From Methanobacteriota archaeon (GTDB lineage: Archaea > Halobacteriota > Methanomicrobia > Methanomicrobiales > Methanomicrobiaceae): a stretch of DNA of 37,284 bases. The stretch is taken from NCBI GenBank assembly GCA_016841665.1, contig JAENYT010000014.1, positions 1 to 37,284 on the forward strand, read 5' to 3'. Shown here piece after piece: positions 17,213-24,114 of the stretch. Each line of letters opens with the position of its first letter. Position 1 is the stretch's first letter. A model generated the notes under the pieces. It ran no database searches. It saw nothing but the letters and a program-made list of their open reading frames with translations, and was not told the origin of the DNA. A program made the translations under genes and the position numbers.

Positions 17213-18208
17213 TCACAGGCCCATATCAGGGACAGAACGGCGCTGCAGGCTTTTCCCTACCAGACCGGACGTGATGAGGGGAAGAGCGATGGTCGCATCA
17301 CAGAAACACTGGACGTTGGGACAGAACGGCGCCTCTTTTCCCCAGCTGATCGCCTCTTCAAAGGTGCATCCAGAAAGTCCGCCCCAGTGGGGCGCATCGG
17401 TGGTATACTGGATGGCATAGGCATGACCACCGCAGTTCTGGTCATGAATGGATGCGATAACCTGCGTCTGCTGGATGAAGTTCTTCGGAACGCCGCCCCC
17501 GATGTAGATGACTCCTGTCTTCGGCGCGCACTCCACCATGCGCGTGATTTCGTCCGTGTCCGCGATCTGGTCGACGTTCACCTCGATTCCTTTCCTGCGC
17601 GCCATTACCAGGCCAATTCCTATCGAGGAATCACAGAGCGCCGGAATAAAGAGCGGGACCTCCTGGCGCGCGCATTCGGCGATGAGGGATTCTTTCCCGG
17701 GCGCCGCCTCGATGAGGTAGGCGCCGAGCTTCCGGATAAATGCACGTGAAGATCCGTCAAACGGGGCGATGCGGCGCGAAAAATCAGCAATATACGCGTC
17801 GATTTCCCGGAACTGCTCTTCGAAGGCGAACACGTCGTAAATACGGTCAATGCCGTGCTCGAAAAGGTGCCGGTCGTCAACGTGGTGGTGCCCCAGGTAA
17901 TGGCGGACACCGAGATGCTCGCACGTATCATGGAAGACATTTGCTCCTGTCGACACAATGATGTCAACATAGCGCCGCCTGACCAGCTCGATGAGGCACT
18001 GCTGCATGCCGGCCGGGATCATCGCGCCGGAGAGGCCGAGCATGATAGTGCACCCGTCATCCTCGATCATCCTCGACCAGACATCAAGTGATTCTCCCAG
18101 TTTTCTACCCTGAAATCCTGTCCTGCTCATCCCTTCAAGAAGCCGGGAAATATCCGCTTCCGGGCGCACAGGTTGCACGGGATGTGTCGGTTTCATTACG
18201 ATTCGCAT
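17213..18208 (-). CDS. dys: Deoxyhypusine synthase family protein
   Basis: Transfers the aminobutyl group of spermidine to a lysine of aIF5A, the first step of hypusine formation. The 331-residue protein has the NAD-binding deoxyhypusine synthase fold: IMLGLSGAMIPAGMQQCL, the IIVSTGANVFHDTCEHLG segment, IPALCDSSIGIGL, the active-site lysine region YIGGGVPKNFIQQ, and GCTFEEAISWGK. The YIGGGVPKNF form is the variant seen in archaea and some bacteria; some enzymes with this form act on other polyamine reactions, so the substrate is inferred. ATG 18208 and ATG 18196 are both possible with no ribosome binding site; a TATA-like TTATTA at 18233-18228 fits a leaderless transcript. Confidence 0.9.
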   Translation of the reverse strand: MRIVMKPTHPVQPVRPEADISRLLEGMSRTGFQGRKLGESLDVWSRMIEDDGCTIMLGLSGAMIPAGMQQCLIELVRRRYVDIIVSTGANVFHDTCEHLGVRHYLGHHHVDDRHLFEHGIDRIYDVFAFEEQFREIDAYIADFSRRIAPFDGSSRAFIRKLGAYLIEAAPGKESLIAECARQEVPLFIPALCDSSIGIGLVMARRKGIEVNVDQIADTDEITRMVECAPKTGVIYIGGGVPKNFIQQTQVIASIHDQNCGGHAYAIQYTTDAPHWGGLSGCTFEEAISWGKEAPFCPNVQCFCDATIALPLITSGLVGKSLQRRSVPDMGL

Positions 18209-18287
18209 ACTGGTTGTGGATGCAGGGTAATAAGGGGTTGCGTTTGGCCACCCTTACCGGCATATCCTGTTGCGGCAGGAGGACGGC

Positions 18288-18310
18288 AAAAAATAGCGGG
18301 AAGATGCCCG
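18288..18310 (-). terminator. Short hairpin plus T6 after the CBS gene cluster
   Basis: Read on the minus strand, CGGG (18310-18307), a six-base loop and CCCG (18300-18297) are followed three bases later by TTTTTT (18293-18288). It begins about 20 bases after the last CBS gene and before the dys promoter region, so it probably ends the CBS operon transcript. The stem is only four base pairs, so the T run may be the main signal, as is common in archaea. Confidence 0.45.
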
Positions 18311-18329
18311 AACCCGTCAGATTCGGCGT

Positions 18330-19121
18330 TCAGAGCGCACTGATCAGTGCCTGCTGGTTGATCAGCCCGATGAGTTTACCGTCTTCAACGACTGGAACGG
18401 CACTGATGTTTTTGCTGACCAGGAGGTCCACCACGTCCGCGATCTCCGCATTGCGCGAGACCGAGAGTACGGGTGTGGACATGATATCCTTCACCAGGAG
18501 GTTGCGGATGCGCGCGTCCTGGTGCTTATCGTCCACGACCGTCCGGAAGGCCTTCATCGCCCTCGCCACGTCGGTCTCCGTCACGATTCCGAGGACGTTC
18601 CCGTCGTCTGCAACCACGAACTTGGCTATGCCGTCGTCGATCATTCGCCTGCGAAGGTGGACGACGCGCTCGTCGGAACGGATGGTGAAGGCGGTCTGGA
18701 TGATATGCTCCATGATGGTGTTGGGCACCATGGTTTTCAGGAGATCCTTCGGGCACACCTGGCCGACGAGTTTGTGCTCCTGGTCGAGCACGACCACGAG
18801 GTTGTACTCCTGCAGCAAGGGGATCAGGATGTCCGCACGTTCATCGGGGTATGCTGAGGTAAAATCCTCATCAATCTTCTTTGCTACGTGTATCTGTGTG
18901 GGGGCCAGTCCGTTCGGCCGCTTGAGATCCATCTTGCTGGATCCGAGCGTCTCTGCGATGGACTTGCGGGAGATGGTTCCCACGACCGTACCATTGTTGG
19001 TAACGATGAGGGGATCGCGCTCTTCGTCGAGCATTTTGTCAAGGGCTTCGGTAATGACAGCAGATTTAGCGATGGTCACTGGTTTTGACATTATATCTTT
19101 GATCAGTAATTCGGAGCTCAT
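18330..19121 (-). CDS. Four-CBS-domain protein (fifth of cluster)
   Basis: A 263-residue protein made almost only of CBS motifs, which pair into Bateman modules that bind adenine nucleotides, S-adenosylmethionine or similar ligands. The repeats start at LLIKDIMSKPVTIAKSAV, DEDFTSAYPDERADIL, EHIIQTAFTIRSDERV and LLVKDIMSTPVLSVSRNAE, each ending in a hydrophobic strand plus a GxVxxxD-like helix (for example VLGIVTETDVARAM). The second and third repeats are more divergent. There is no signal, membrane or effector domain. Its ATG overlaps the stop of the preceding CBS gene (ATGA). It is last of five co-directional genes and is followed by a hairpin/T-run. The function is unknown beyond ligand sensing by family. 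Confidence 0.9.
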   Translation of the reverse strand: MSSELLIKDIMSKPVTIAKSAVITEALDKMLDEERDPLIVTNNGTVVGTISRKSIAETLGSSKMDLKRPNGLAPTQIHVAKKIDEDFTSAYPDERADILIPLLQEYNLVVVLDQEHKLVGQVCPKDLLKTMVPNTIMEHIIQTAFTIRSDERVVHLRRRMIDDGIAKFVVADDGNVLGIVTETDVARAMKAFRTVVDDKHQDARIRNLLVKDIMSTPVLSVSRNAEIADVVDLLVSKNISAVPVVEDGKLIGLINQQALISAL

Positions 19122-19957
19122 TTTGCCACTTCCTTAATGATATCATCCCTTTTTACGATACCTTTGAGGTCATTATCTATTGCGACAACGACACTGTTGA
19201 TCGTATGCTCATTCATGAGCGTTACCACTTCGCTGATTTGGGCATCCGGAGCAATGGTGATAACCGGACGGCTCATCACGTCTTCTGTGATGGCCGAGAC
19301 TTCCGTGACATCTCTCAACATTTTTCTTCCCGCGATCTCCTCGCTGCGGAGCATCTGTACGTGCTTTTCGGGAAGTCGTCTTCGTTTGTCCATATAGGTG
19401 AAGAACGCGATATTGCTCTCCGTGATAATCCCTGCGAGTGTACCATTATTATTGACGACCACGATTTTATCGTTATGCGTTGCCATCATATCGAGCACAT
19501 GGTCGAGCGAATGGTACCGGCTTATCGTTTCCACCGGCTTCATCAGGCGGGAAATGTCCCCGGAAAGGTCCTGTACCGTCTTCGAGTTCATAATGTCCGA
19601 TTTGGTCACAATACCGACGATTTCATCTTTCTCCTTCACCGGAAGGCCACTGATATCATGTTCGATCATCAGGGATGCGATTGCATTCACCCTCAGCCCC
19701 GGCTTGATGGTAATCGGATCAGGGGTCATCATCAGTTCAACCGGTATCCTGTCAATCGGGCGCCGCCGCCAGATTGGTTCTAACTGATGCAATCCGCGCG
19801 CCAGGTCTTTTTTTGTCACGATTCCTTTGAGCACGGTTCCTTCAAGAACCGGGCACCTCGAGATCCTGTGCTTGATCATCAGGTTGCGCACGTACGCCAT
19901 ATGGTCGGCGGGCGCTACGACGTACACCGGCGAGGTCATGATATCGGATGCTTTCAT
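19118..19957 (-). CDS. Four-CBS-domain protein (fourth of cluster)
   Basis: A 279-residue protein with four CBS motifs and no other domain. The motifs begin at MKASDIMTSPVYVVAPAD, ELMMTPDPITIKPGLRVN, SRLMKPVETISRYHSLD and VTEDVMSRPVITIAPD-type segments; the matching GIVTKKDL, GIVTKSDI, GIITESNI and GIVKRDDI strands end each unit. A basic linker of about 35 residues (KRRRLPEKHVQML...) separates the third and fourth repeats and could be a contact or nucleic-acid surface, which is speculation. It starts three bases after the previous CBS gene and overlaps the next by four bases (ATGA), so translation is likely coupled. Confidence 0.91.
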   Translation of the reverse strand: MKASDIMTSPVYVVAPADHMAYVRNLMIKHRISRCPVLEGTVLKGIVTKKDLARGLHQLEPIWRRRPIDRIPVELMMTPDPITIKPGLRVNAIASLMIEHDISGLPVKEKDEIVGIVTKSDIMNSKTVQDLSGDISRLMKPVETISRYHSLDHVLDMMATHNDKIVVVNNNGTLAGIITESNIAFFTYMDKRRRLPEKHVQMLRSEEIAGRKMLRDVTEVSAITEDVMSRPVITIAPDAQISEVVTLMNEHTINSVVVAIDNDLKGIVKRDDIIKEVAK

Positions 19958-19960
19958 GGT

Positions 19961-20902
19961 TCACCTCTCTACCAAAGCCTTCACGCAGTCAAATTCTGTT
20001 ACAAGCCCGATAAGCCGCGAATTTTCGATTACCGGCAACGCTCCCACGTTTTTATCGAGCATTTCTTGGGCCACCCTGTTGATCCCCTCTTCAGGGATTG
20101 TGGTATGCATGGAGCCGTCGATCAGCTCGCGGACCGGAAGGTTCATGATATCGGCGACGTCTCCTGTGAGGAGATTATCGAATGCTCCGCCGCCGCCAAT
20201 AAATTTCATGATATCGGACGCGGTGATGATCCCGATGAGTACATCATCGCTCACCACCGGCAGGCGCCGGATCTGGTGAGTGACCATCTCCTTTGTCGCC
20301 GTCCCGAGGGGCGACTCGGGAGAGGTAACGTAAAGCGACGTGCTCATGATATCCTCAACATGGAGATCGCTCATCTCATGCGTGAGAATGCGAAGCACGT
20401 CCCGCTCCGTGATAATACCCTGCAGCACATCGTCCTCGTCGACGATAGGAAGGCCGCCGATGCCGGTCTCGATGATCGTTGCGACAACCTTGGTCACCGG
20501 GTCATATACGCCTGCAGTGGTCAGATCCTGCGTCATGATCTCCCTGACGCTCTCGTTGATCGCTGCGATGAGGTTTCCTTTGTGTTTCACCTGGACGAGG
20601 TTGTACCTGCTTCCACCGCCCATGAAATCGATGATGTCGCCCGCGGTGACAATCCCCTTGATCTTTTTTGTCCCCGGATCGCACACGGGAAGCCTCCGGA
20701 ACCCGTGCGTGGTCATCATTCCGATTGCACCGAGAATGGTGGTGGTGGGCGGAACTGAGATGACATCCCTGCTTCCCAGGGCGAGGATGTTCGATTCCTT
20801 TTCCGCAATTCTGGATTTGAAATCAACGGGACCCCGATCGAGTTTTCCGGGCATTTTCAGCAATTTGTCTCCCTGTTTTTCATAACGGTTGTTTCTGTGC
20901 AT
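19961..20902 (-). CDS. Four-CBS-domain protein (third of cluster)
   Basis: A 313-residue protein with a ~45-residue polar N-terminus (MHRNNRYEKQGDKLLKMPG...) and four CBS motifs. Repeats 1 and 3 are clearly related: each ends with GI(V/I)TA(G/S)DI followed by F(M/I)GGG, an unusual glycine cluster (FMGGGSRYN and FIGGGGAFD). This shows that the gene grew by duplication of a CBS pair. Repeats 2 and 4 end in GIITERDVLRIL and GLVTEFDCVKAL. No effector domain is present. It starts six bases after the preceding gene and ends three bases before the next. A ligand cannot be read from sequence. Confidence 0.91.
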   Translation of the reverse strand: MHRNNRYEKQGDKLLKMPGKLDRGPVDFKSRIAEKESNILALGSRDVISVPPTTTILGAIGMMTTHGFRRLPVCDPGTKKIKGIVTAGDIIDFMGGGSRYNLVQVKHKGNLIAAINESVREIMTQDLTTAGVYDPVTKVVATIIETGIGGLPIVDEDDVLQGIITERDVLRILTHEMSDLHVEDIMSTSLYVTSPESPLGTATKEMVTHQIRRLPVVSDDVLIGIITASDIMKFIGGGGAFDNLLTGDVADIMNLPVRELIDGSMHTTIPEEGINRVAQEMLDKNVGALPVIENSRLIGLVTEFDCVKALVER

Positions 20903-20908
20903 GCCCCT

Positions 20909-21682
20909 TCACTCCTGGACCTTCAATGCGTTGAGCACATCATGTCGGTCAAGAATTCCCACCATTTCTCCCCCGGCAACGACAGGCAGACGGCTGATAT
21001 CGTGCCTGGCGAGGAGCTGCGCGGCGGTATCGATTCGTTCATCCGGCGCAATCGTAAGAGCTGGTGTGGTCATCACGCTTTCGACGGTCATATCGGTGTG
21101 GGGGTTGTTGATCGCCCTCCTCAGCGTACCCTTGCGTAAAAGGTCGCTGCGGGAGATAATGCCCACCAGGCTGCCTTTCTTCATGACCGGGAGCGCGTCG
21201 AACGTACTCTCCACGATCTTCGAATAGATTTTCTGGAGGCTGTCGTCAATTCCGCAGGACACCACATTCCGCGACATGCAGTCCTCCACGCGTCCCCTGA
21301 GTTCATGCCTGGACACGAGAACGGGAAAAATCTTGGAGAGCCATATTGCTCCTTTCAGTGTTCTTCCGTCCTCAACAACAGCCGCGCTTCCCGTACCGGC
21401 GCGCGCAATGGTGCTGGCGGCAGCTTCAAGCATGTCGTCGGGCGACACCGCCGGCGCGTCCTTGATGTACCCGCTGATGGTGACATTTGATTTCGTATCC
21501 GTTACCCTGAGCACATCGGTGATATCGATGTAGCCGACGAGCACCTTGTGCTCGTCCTGAACATAGGCTTCCCTGAACACATAATCCCGGAGTATCTGCC
21601 GTGCCCGGGTAATATACTCAGTATCAGAAAGCACGGGGATTTCTACCGGAAATACAACCATTAGGTCTTGTACAACCTTCAT
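20909..21682 (-). CDS. Four-CBS-domain protein (second of cluster)
   Basis: A 257-residue protein with four CBS-like motifs. The first two are divergent (VQDLMVVFPVEIPVLSDTE ... GYIDITDVLRV, and ISGYIKDAPAVSPDDM ... GAIWLSKIFPVL). The last two are canonical (VEDCMSRNVVSCGIDD ... GIISRSDLL, and VESVMTTPALTIAPDE ... GILDRHDVLNAL). A divergent pair beside a canonical pair suggests only one site binds nucleotide, which is inference. Its ATG overlaps the stop of the first CBS gene by four bases (ATGA), so the first two products are made together. Confidence 0.9.
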   Translation of the reverse strand: MKVVQDLMVVFPVEIPVLSDTEYITRARQILRDYVFREAYVQDEHKVLVGYIDITDVLRVTDTKSNVTISGYIKDAPAVSPDDMLEAAASTIARAGTGSAAVVEDGRTLKGAIWLSKIFPVLVSRHELRGRVEDCMSRNVVSCGIDDSLQKIYSKIVESTFDALPVMKKGSLVGIISRSDLLRKGTLRRAINNPHTDMTVESVMTTPALTIAPDERIDTAAQLLARHDISRLPVVAGGEMVGILDRHDVLNALKVQE

Positions 21683-22245
21683 CGAAGGCGGACCTCCTCA
21701 CGACAGTCCGGGCAGAGCATCATGCCGTCGATCTGTGCGAGGTCATCAGACATCGCGCCGCACGCATCGCACACTCCCAGGATCATCTCATCGTCGCGAT
21801 TGATATCGATGAGATCAGACATGATCTCGTTGATTTCGTTGGCAACGGAGAGAATGTCCCGGACCGTCACAATTCCCACTACGTTTAATCCTTCAATGAC
21901 AGGCAACCGCCGTACCTTGTGTCTGACCATCATATGCGCGGCATCGCCAATGGTGGAATCTGCGTCGACAGTGATAAGCGGCGTGCTCATGACCTGGCTT
22001 ACGCTGATGGATCCAGGTTTGATATCTTTGGCCACTACTTTGCAGTTGATGTCCTGCTCAGTGATGATGCCTATTGGCGCATTGTTCCGCAGCACAATAC
22101 AACTTCCCACTTCGTCGCGGCACATGATTTCTGCTGCTCGCGCAACGCTTGTCTCGCACTCGATTGTGGTGGGATTGTACTTCATAACCTCCCTGAGTGG
22201 GACGCGCGTTTCGAAGTGGATTGCTTCGCTTCTGTTGTTGTTCAC
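21679..22245 (-). CDS. CBS-pair protein with C-terminal zinc ribbon (first of cluster)
   Basis: One Bateman module (LREVMKYNPTTIECETSV ... GIITEQDINCKVV, then VSQVMSTPLITVDADSTI ... GIVTVRDILSVA), followed by a short helical linker and a C-terminal zinc ribbon with two CxxC knuckles, CDACG and CPDC. This is the only member of the cluster with a likely output domain. Zinc ribbons of this kind bind protein or nucleic acid, so it may carry a ligand signal to a partner. The frame is open to TTG 22296, but GTG 22245, preceded by GGTGA four bases upstream, gives a better 188-residue start. It leads the five-gene set and is divergent from the GTPase operon. Confidence 0.9.
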   Translation of the reverse strand: MNNNRSEAIHFETRVPLREVMKYNPTTIECETSVARAAEIMCRDEVGSCIVLRNNAPIGIITEQDINCKVVAKDIKPGSISVSQVMSTPLITVDADSTIGDAAHMMVRHKVRRLPVIEGLNVVGIVTVRDILSVANEINEIMSDLIDINRDDEMILGVCDACGAMSDDLAQIDGMMLCPDCREEVRLR

Positions 22246-22388
22246 ATGATCACCACAAAGCTCAGCTTGGATCTGTTCGCTGAAAGATGGGTTCAATGAG
22301 TAAATATGATTTTTACTATAAAAGGATATGGACGCGCTTTTTCACATTTTCTCTCTTTTAAAAGGTTATTCCCTCTAAACGAAAAAGA

Positions 22389-22427
22389 AGATATTATTAA
22401 TTTGTGATAGCTATAGCTTTAATTAAA
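22389..22427 (+). promoter_or_regulatory. AT-rich promoter region of the GTPase operon
   Basis: The 213-base gap between the divergent CBS and GTPase operons is AT-rich. On the plus strand ATATTATTAAT (22391-22401) and TTTAATTAAA (22418-22427) are the best TATA-box candidates; the first would place the start of transcription near 22423-22427 and leave a leader long enough for the GAGGGG ribosome binding site at 22449-22454. A separate TTTATAGT read on the minus strand near 22323-22316 may serve the CBS operon. No operator repeat was recognised. Confidence 0.4.
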
Positions 22428-22458
22428 AATTCCCATTAGCGCACATCAGAGGGGTCCT

Positions 22459-23100
22459 ATGGATTTTTTGTTCAGAGCTAGGAAGAAAATATCAAAATTT
22501 TTGAAGGCTTTTTTCTCGAAGCGTCAATCACGGATCGGCATTTATGGCCCGCCAAACGCAGGAAAAACCACACTGGCAAACAGGATCGTCCGTGATTGGA
22601 CGGGTGACGCGCTGGGACCGGTCAGTGAGGTCCCCCATGAGACGCGACGCGCCCGGAGAAAAGAGGGTATCGTGATAACCGGGAACAACGGGGGTTCAAT
22701 CACCATTGACATCGTGGACACGCCCGGGGTGACCACGAAGATCGATTACAAGGAATTCCTGGAGTATGGTCTGGAAAAAGACGAGGCGGTCAAACGCGCA
22801 CGTGAAGCGACCGAAGGTGTGGCGGAGGCCATGCACTGGCTCCGTGAAGATATCAACGGCGTCATCTACATGCTGGACTCCACGCTCGACCCATTCCTGC
22901 AGGTCAACATCATGATGGTCGGCATCATCGAGAGCAGAAGCCTGCCGGTTATCATCGTCGCAAACAAGATCGATCTCCCCGATGCCGCTCCACAGCGTAT
23001 CAAGAGCGCTTTCCCGCAGCACCCTGTGATCTCCATCTCAGGACTTGAGGGGAGCAATGTCGAAGAACTCTACGAAAAAATGGTGGAATACTTCGGGTGA
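22459..23100 (+). CDS. Era-like small GTPase, OapA/ArvA family
   Basis: A 213-residue TRAFAC-class small GTPase: P-loop GPPNAGKTT (residues 30-38), DTPG at 87-90, NKID at 169-172 and a final SGLEG (G5-like) segment near 195. There is no KH domain, so it is not Era itself. Residues 1-22 (FLFRARKKISKFLKAFF) form a basic amphipathic helix, which could insert into membrane as in Arf/Sar1 proteins. Followed by a DUF2073 gene and a zinc-ribbon gene, it matches the euryarchaeal OapABC/ArvABC set. ArvA of Haloferax volcanii is required for extracellular vesicle formation, and the 'Oap' name came from proximity to replication origins. A vesiculation role here is inferred from family and gene order. 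GAGGGG lies five bases before ATG 22459. Confidence 0.9.
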   Translation: MDFLFRARKKISKFLKAFFSKRQSRIGIYGPPNAGKTTLANRIVRDWTGDALGPVSEVPHETRRARRKEGIVITGNNGGSITIDIVDTPGVTTKIDYKEFLEYGLEKDEAVKRAREATEGVAEAMHWLREDINGVIYMLDSTLDPFLQVNIMMVGIIESRSLPVIIVANKIDLPDAAPQRIKSAFPQHPVISISGLEGSNVEELYEKMVEYFG

Positions 23101-23105
23101 GTGCC

Positions 23106-23465
23106 ATGATACAGGGTGTACAGATCGATCTGATTTCCGCAGAGCGTCTTGATAAAATGACAATGATGGAGAAAATCCGCCTCATTCTCGATGACGTTAT
23201 GGAAGGAAACATTGTGGTGCTTGAAAAGGGGCTCGCCCCTGAAGAGCAGAGCAAGCTCATCGAGCTAACCATGCGGGAGATCACGCCCGACGGCTTTGCA
23301 GGCATAGAGATGGAGACGTACCCTGCAAAGGAGAAACCCGGATTCCTCGATCGCCTGCTCGGGAAAACCGCCCAGGCGCGTCTTACCGTGATCGGACCGG
23401 CGGACCAGATGAAAACCATTAAAAAGGAAAAAGATTTCATCACCGCCTGGGTTTCTTCAAGGTGA
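23106..23465 (+). CDS. DUF2073 protein, OapB/ArvB family
   Basis: A 119-residue soluble protein of the euryarchaeal DUF2073 family. Recognisable parts are the N-terminal GVQIDLISAERLDKMTMMEKIR, the EGNIVVLEKGLAPEEQSKLIELTM segment, and LTVIGPADQMKTIKKEKDFI near the C-terminus. No catalytic motif is visible. It always seems to travel with the small GTPase and the zinc-ribbon protein, so it is probably their complex partner. ATG 23106 was chosen because GGTGA, formed partly by the GTPase stop codon, lies five bases upstream; this implies coupled translation. Confidence 0.88.
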   Translation: MIQGVQIDLISAERLDKMTMMEKIRLILDDVMEGNIVVLEKGLAPEEQSKLIELTMREITPDGFAGIEMETYPAKEKPGFLDRLLGKTAQARLTVIGPADQMKTIKKEKDFITAWVSSR

Positions 23466-23473
23466 GAACGAAG

Positions 23474-23860
23474 ATGGCACATAAGTGCACAAAGTGCGGT
23501 CGAGAATTCAGGGACGGATCCACGGAGATCCTCAAGGGATGTCCCAGTTGTGGAGGGAAAAAATTTCTCTACATCCGGGAGAGCGAGCGGCACAAGGACG
23601 TACTCGAAGAAAAGAGTATCGAGGAAATTGTCGAGGAGACACATGAGGTAGTCCTTGAGGTGAAAGAGGAAAAGCCTCGGAAAATCGACGCGTTTGATCG
23701 CATCGAGAGTATTCGTGTACTTCAACCGGGATCCTACGAGCTGAATATCGAAAAACTGGCCCACAGCGATGAGGTTGTCGTCCGCATCGGGAACGAAGAG
23801 AAATATATGGTTGATATCCTCTCCATGGCCAAATCGAAGAAAAAGAAACAAGAGAAATAA
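23474..23860 (+). CDS. Zinc-ribbon protein, OapC/ArvC family
   Basis: A 128-residue protein with an N-terminal zinc ribbon (C5, C8, C23, C26: KCTKCG and GCPSCGGKKF). It continues with an acidic, Glu-rich helical linker (EEKSIEEIVEETHEVVLEV), a small globular domain beginning DRIESIRVLQPGSYELNIEKL, and a lysine-rich tail (AKSKKKKQEK). This is the OapC/ArvC arrangement and completes the three-gene set. The frame is open to GTG 23462, but ATG 23474 has GGTGAG seven bases upstream, again overlapping the end of the preceding gene. T-rich sequence right after the stop (TTATTTTTTC, 23870-23879) probably ends the transcript. Confidence 0.9.
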   Translation: MAHKCTKCGREFRDGSTEILKGCPSCGGKKFLYIRESERHKDVLEEKSIEEIVEETHEVVLEVKEEKPRKIDAFDRIESIRVLQPGSYELNIEKLAHSDEVVVRIGNEEKYMVDILSMAKSKKKKQEK

Positions 23861-23865
23861 TATAT

Positions 23866-23879
23866 TCTCTTATTTTTTC
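23866..23879 (+). terminator. T-rich tract after the GTPase operon
   Basis: The pyrimidine-rich stretch TCTCTTATTTTTTC begins six bases after the stop codon of the zinc-ribbon gene. It has no stable stem before it, which fits the U-tract type of archaeal termination signal. A small AGAGG/CCTCT inverted repeat follows at 23882-23895. Confidence 0.4.
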
Positions 23880-23953
23880 GTAGAGGCATACCTCTGTTTA
23901 TGGCGCCGTGCAACCAAAAATGGCAAAAAAAATGTCCTGGGGAAAAAACAAAC

Positions 23954-24081
23954 TTTTAAATAAATTTATTCCCTAACCAAAATAAATAAATAAATCCTCA
24001 CTGAAGAGATATTGAGGGCGAGCGCTTCAGTAGCGAATAATCTTTTCGAAACAATGTGGTTGCACATTTGCACCCGTTTTT
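23954..24081 (+). promoter_or_regulatory. TATA box and structured leader/attenuator upstream of the KamA gene
   Basis: A strong AT-rich TATA candidate, TTTTAAATAAATTTATT, starts at 23954 and predicts a transcript starting near 23985. The predicted RNA contains a 7-bp inverted repeat, ACTGAAG (24000-24006) and CTTCAGT (24025-24031). It then has an imperfect hairpin, GG-T-TGCA (24058-24064) and TGCA-CCC (24069-24075), followed by TTTTT (24077-24081). The last element looks like a terminator placed 33 bases before the KamA start, so this could be an attenuated leader or a short independent RNA of about 95 bases. No known riboswitch class was recognised. Confidence 0.4.
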
Positions 24082-24114
24082 GCCCTTAAGATGTGAAAAA
24101 ACGTGGAGCTTGCC

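Noticed and set aside
18330..22245. CBS cluster read as IMP dehydrogenase or a chloride channel operon
   Set aside because: None of the five proteins has a catalytic barrel or membrane segments; only CBS motifs and one zinc ribbon are present.
23979..23995. Tandem AAAT repeat as a regulatory element
   Set aside because: Four simple units in an AT-rich leader are readily explained by composition; no dyad or spacing suggests a binding site.
22297..24102. Replication origin near the OapABC-like operon
   Set aside because: OapABC genes lie near origins in some archaea and the flanks are AT-rich, but no orc1/cdc6 gene or repeated origin-recognition box is visible.
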